This document shows positions 6,818 through 9,105 of a stretch of 9,105 nt of DNA, piece after piece. Numbering within the stretch: the first letter of the stretch is position 1; each line of letters opens with the position of its first letter. Under the pieces are notes generated by a model. That model did not search any database. It was given only the letters and a program-made list of their open reading frames with translations, and had not been told where the DNA came from. The DNA is from Gemmatimonadota bacterium. GTDB taxonomy: Bacteria > Gemmatimonadota > Gemmatimonadetes > Gemmatimonadales > GWC2-71-9. Position numbers and translations under genes: made by a program. The stretch is from contig QHTS01000325.1 of NCBI GenBank assembly GCA_003220905.1, positions 1 through 9,105 of the forward strand, written 5' to 3'.

Positions 6818-7567
6818 ATGACCGGCACCAGCTTCTCTGCCCCAAGCGCCTACTGGCAGGTGAGTCGTGCCCCGCGCTACAGCCTGCTGTTCGCGCTCCC
6901 GCTGCTGGTGTTCTACCAGGTGCTCGCGGTGCTGCTCGCGCACGGCGCGCGCTCGGTCCGCAACGGCGCGGACGTGATCCTGCAGGCCCTGTTCACAGCG
7001 GTGGCGGGCGCGTGGGGCCCGCCGCTCTTCATGGTCTGCCTGATCGGAGCGGGATTATGGCTCGTGACGCGCGACCTGCGCGCCCACGGATCCCGGCTGC
7101 GAAGCGGCGTGTTTGCGGCGATGCTGGGCGAGTCGATCGCGCTCGCGCTGATCTTCGGCTTCGCGGTGGGGAGTGTGACCTCTGGCGTGCTCGGCATGCT
7201 CCAGACGCTCGCCGTCCCTGGAGGACCCGAGATGGACTGGTGGACGCGGTTGATGGTCTCACTGGGGGCGGGGATCTACGAGGAGCTGCTGTTCCGGGTG
7301 CTGCTCGTGGGCGCGCTCGCCGCCGCCGCACGGGCCTTGCTCGGCTGGCGCCCCCTCACCGCCGGCGTCGCGGCGACCTTCGCCGGCGCCGCGATCTTCT
7401 CGGCCTTTCATTACATCGGCCCCTACGGCGACCGCTGGCAGCTCTATTCGTTCGCGTTCCGGATGGTCGCGGGGCTGTTCTTCTCGGGCCTGTATCTCGC
7501 GCGTGGATTCGGGATCACCGCGTGGACCCACGCCTTATACGACGTGCTACTTCTAATGATGCAGTAA
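6818..7567 (+). CDS. CPBP family intramembrane metalloprotease
   Basis: Polytopic membrane protein of 249 residues with the three motifs of the CPBP (CAAX protease and bacteriocin-processing, Rce1/ABI-like) family. These are E155-E156-x3-R160, F194-x3-H198 and H238-x3-D242, set in hydrophobic helices. Further hydrophobic segments occur near 22-42, 66-84 and 98-125. The conserved Glu and His residues imply an active intramembrane protease, but bacterial members have varied or unknown substrates, including processing of peptides and membrane proteins. The start is ATG at 6818; no convincing Shine-Dalgarno is present. It is transcribed away from the operon and stands alone, so no functional tie to the neighbours is shown. 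A long frame running across the same region (6766-7743) lacks any recognisable motif and is not a gene. Confidence 0.9.
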   Translation: MTGTSFSAPSAYWQVSRAPRYSLLFALPLLVFYQVLAVLLAHGARSVRNGADVILQALFTAVAGAWGPPLFMVCLIGAGLWLVTRDLRAHGSRLRSGVFAAMLGESIALALIFGFAVGSVTSGVLGMLQTLAVPGGPEMDWWTRLMVSLGAGIYEELLFRVLLVGALAAAARALLGWRPLTAGVAATFAGAAIFSAFHYIGPYGDRWQLYSFAFRMVAGLFFSGLYLARGFGITAWTHALYDVLLLMMQ

Positions 7568-7599
7568 GCAGTGTTTCAGACGGACAGAACATGCAAAGA

Positions 7600-7702
7600 C
7601 TAGACGCACAGACGCACAGGGGTGAACAGCTGGTAGGATGCAGGTGGGCTTCCCTGACTCCTGAATCCTGTTCACCCCTGTGCGTCTACGCGTCTAGCTT
7701 TT
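7600..7702. terminator. Possible bidirectional terminator formed by the inverted repeat
   Basis: The 30-bp stem lies between two convergent genes, the CPBP stop (7567) and the ligase stop (7694). The plus-strand side is followed by CTTTTG; the minus-strand side is followed by only three T's (CTTTGC). The T-tracts are short and the loop is long, so this is not a textbook intrinsic terminator, but the placement fits one. Confidence 0.3.
7653..7673 (+). repeat. Three tandem heptamers (CCTGAcT-like)
   Basis: CCTGACT, CCTGAAT and CCTGTTC follow one another directly, straddling the loop and the right arm of the inverted repeat. The first two differ at one base and the third shares CCTG. The run is short enough that chance is possible. 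Confidence 0.35.
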
Positions 7703-9105
7703 GCCTTTCCCGTGCGTCTCTCTTGCTAGTTCCCGTAATCTGAATCTTTGGATTTTCCCCGTTGCCGTCTTCGGCAGCTCCTCCACGAACACGATCCAGC
7801 GCGGGTACTTGTACGGGGCGAGGCGCTCCTTCACGAACGCCTTGAGCTCAGCCTCGAGCGTCGGGCTCGCCGAGGGGCCCCGCGCGAGCACCACGAACGC
7901 GAGCGGCTTCACGAGCTCGTCTTTGTCCTCCGCACCGACGACCCCCGCTTCCACGACGGCCGGATGCTCGGCGAGCGCGCTCTCCACCTCCGCCGGCGAT
8001 ACCCACATACCGCCCGCCTTGATCATGTCGTCGGTCCGACCGGCGTACCAGAAGTATCCGTCGGCGTCACGGGTGTATTTGTCGCCGGTCCGCACCCACT
8101 CGCCTTCGATCGTCTGTTTGGTGCGCTCGTGCTCGTTCCAGTAGCACGAGCAGGCGCTATCCCCTTTCACGATCAAGTTGCCCACCTCGCCGATCGCCAC
8201 GTCGTGGCCCGCGTCATCCACGAGCTTCGCCTCGTAGCCCGGCACCACGGTGCCGCTCGAGCCGGGGCGCACCGTGCCGCGGCGGTTCGCGATGAAGGTG
8301 TGGCACATCTCGGTTGAGCCGATGCCGTCGAGGATCTCGAGCCCGAACTTCTCGTGCCAGCGCTCGTAGATCGCCTTGGGCAGCGCCTCTCCCGCCGAGC
8401 TGCAGACCCGGACCGACCGGAGATCGTACAGCCGCTCGGCGTCCGGCACCTGCAGCATCGCCGCGTACGCCGTGGGGACCGCATAGAACAGCGTGGGGCG
8501 CTCCCGCGTGATGACCTCGAACACCTTCGCCGGCTCAGGGCGGCCCGGGTAGAGCACGGTCGAGGCGCCGACGTGGAACGGGAAGTACAGGGCGTTACCC
8601 AGGCCGTAGGCGAAGAACAGCTTGGCGACCGAGAAAGTGCGGTCCTCCGGCCCGATCTCGAGCACGTGCCGGCCGAACGCTTCGCAGCACACGAGCATGT
8701 CGTGGTGCAGGTGGACGGCCGCCTTGGGCATGCCCGTGGTGCCCGACGTGTACTGCCAGAAGGCGACGTCGTCCTTCGTCGTGACGGCGGGCTGGAGCTC
8801 GGCGCTCTCGGCCCCGACGAGCTCGGCATAGGCGAGTTGACCGGCCGCCGGCCGGCCCGCGACGACGACGTGCGTGAGCTCCGGCGACCGCGGGCGCACC
8901 TCCTCGACCGCGGCCACGAGCGGCTCGCTCGCGATCACGACCGTAGCCCGGCTGTCCCTCAGGATGTACTCGTAGTCGCGCGGCTTGAGCAGCGTATTGA
9001 TGGGCACCGGCACGGCACCGATTTTCAAGGCGCCCCAGAAGCTCCAGACGAATTCCGGGGAGTCGTGCAGCAGCAGGACCACGCGCTGTTCTCTCCGCAC
9101 GCCGA
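7694..9105 (-). CDS. Benzoate-CoA-ligase-family acyl-CoA synthetase (5'-truncated by window edge)
   Basis: Adenylate-forming enzyme that would activate a carboxylic acid, probably aromatic, with ATP and then form its CoA thioester in the cytoplasm. The frame stays open through the window end. The GTG at 9100 is an internal Val, and roughly 50 N-terminal residues are missing relative to the usual family length. Counting from that Val: phosphate-binding loop YTSGTTGMPK at 117-126, then AKLFFAYGLGNALYFPF, a block typical of benzoate-CoA ligases; GSTE at 261-264; TGD with Asp340; the hinge region GRTDD (354-358); and the catalytic Lys449 in the KTATGKIQRF block. The residue after the loop Lys is Ala rather than the common Gly. 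The stop and last three codons lie in the right arm of a long inverted repeat. Benzoate or a substituted benzoate is the best guess; specificity is not proven. Confidence 0.9.
   Translation of the reverse strand, partial: GVRREQRVVLLLHDSPEFVWSFWGALKIGAVPVPINTLLKPRDYEYILRDSRATVVIASEPLVAAVEEVRPRSPELTHVVVAGRPAAGQLAYAELVGAESAELQPAVTTKDDVAFWQYTSGTTGMPKAAVHLHHDMLVCCEAFGRHVLEIGPEDRTFSVAKLFFAYGLGNALYFPFHVGASTVLYPGRPEPAKVFEVITRERPTLFYAVPTAYAAMLQVPDAERLYDLRSVRVCSSAGEALPKAIYERWHEKFGLEILDGIGSTEMCHTFIANRRGTVRPGSSGTVVPGYEAKLVDDAGHDVAIGEVGNLIVKGDSACSCYWNEHERTKQTIEGEWVRTGDKYTRDADGYFWYAGRTDDMIKAGGMWVSPAEVESALAEHPAVVEAGVVGAEDKDELVKPLAFVVLARGPSASPTLEAELKAFVKERLAPYKYPRWIVFVEELPKTATGKIQRFRLRELARETHGKGKS

Larger units (their letters stand above)
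7593..7704. repeat. Long inverted repeat in the convergent gap, overlapping the ligase 3' end
   Basis: The core arms are 7600-7629 and 7668-7697 (30 bp each), complementary except for two adjacent mismatches, around a 38-base loop. The match extends outward through a GCAAA on each side with two further mismatches, giving about 33 of 37 paired positions. The left arm contains the octamer AGACGCAC twice in tandem (7602-7617). The right arm has one exact and one altered copy. The loop has its own weak pairing (AGGAT 7635-7639 with ATCCT 7665-7669). The right arm includes the TAG stop and last codons of the ligase gene. It could be a small non-autonomous mobile or dispersed repeat. No coding capacity and no clear target duplication is seen. 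Confidence 0.8.

Noticed and set aside
7593..7704. CRISPR-like or attachment-site interpretation of the repeats near the ligase end
   Set aside because: There are no regularly spaced direct repeats with unique spacers, no tRNA and no integrase nearby; the structure is an inverted repeat with short internal tandems.
6766..7743. 325-codon plus-strand frame overlapping the CPBP gene
   Set aside because: It is a shifted frame of a gene with clear protease motifs; the Arg/Ala/Pro-rich translation and extension into the inverted repeat mark it as a shadow.
9098..9100. GTG at 9100 as the start of the CoA ligase
   Set aside because: The protein would lack about 50 N-terminal residues of the family and the frame stays open to the window edge.

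Overview
This GC-rich window looks like chromosome from a soil or environmental bacterium. The gene mix (M1 peptidase with HEAT repeats, secreted P1 peptidase, APC permease, CPBP protease, benzoate-CoA-ligase-type enzyme) and base composition would fit Gemmatimonadota or a similar high-GC phylum. That placement is an inference, since no rRNA or marker gene is present.

Layout. (1) Positions 1-2324, plus strand: the 3' part of an M1 zinc aminopeptidase, cut off at its 5' end by the window edge. (2) Positions 6650-2328, minus strand: a tightly packed four-gene operon. In transcription order it encodes an exported P1/DmpA-type self-processing peptidase, a Rieske non-heme iron oxygenase alpha subunit of the choline/carnitine-monooxygenase-like type, an APC-superfamily amino-acid permease and a small unknown lipoprotein. 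Junctions are a 4-base GTGA overlap, a 1-base TGATG overlap and a 2-base gap. A good sigma70-like promoter (TTGCCA-N17-TATCCT) lies just upstream. (3) Positions 6651-6817: a divergent intergenic region with that promoter and a perfect 10+10 bp palindrome. (4) Positions 6818-7567, plus strand: a CPBP-family intramembrane protease. (5) Positions 7568-7693: a short convergent gap holding a long inverted repeat whose right arm runs into the last codons of the next gene. (6) Positions 7694-9105, minus strand: a benzoate-CoA-ligase-like adenylating enzyme, cut off at its 5' end by the window edge.

How the genes may work together. The operon combines an extracytoplasmic peptidase, a permease, an intracellular oxygenase and a surface lipoprotein. 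This suggests a small scavenging pathway: release an amine or amino-acid-like compound outside the cytoplasm, import it, and hydroxylate it oxidatively. The substrate is unknown, and no reductase partner for the oxygenase is visible. The most unusual items are the operon composition, the Trp at the position matching DmpA Tyr146 and a CxxxC linker in the peptidase, the bridging Glu in the oxygenase, and the inverted repeat overlapping the ligase stop codon.
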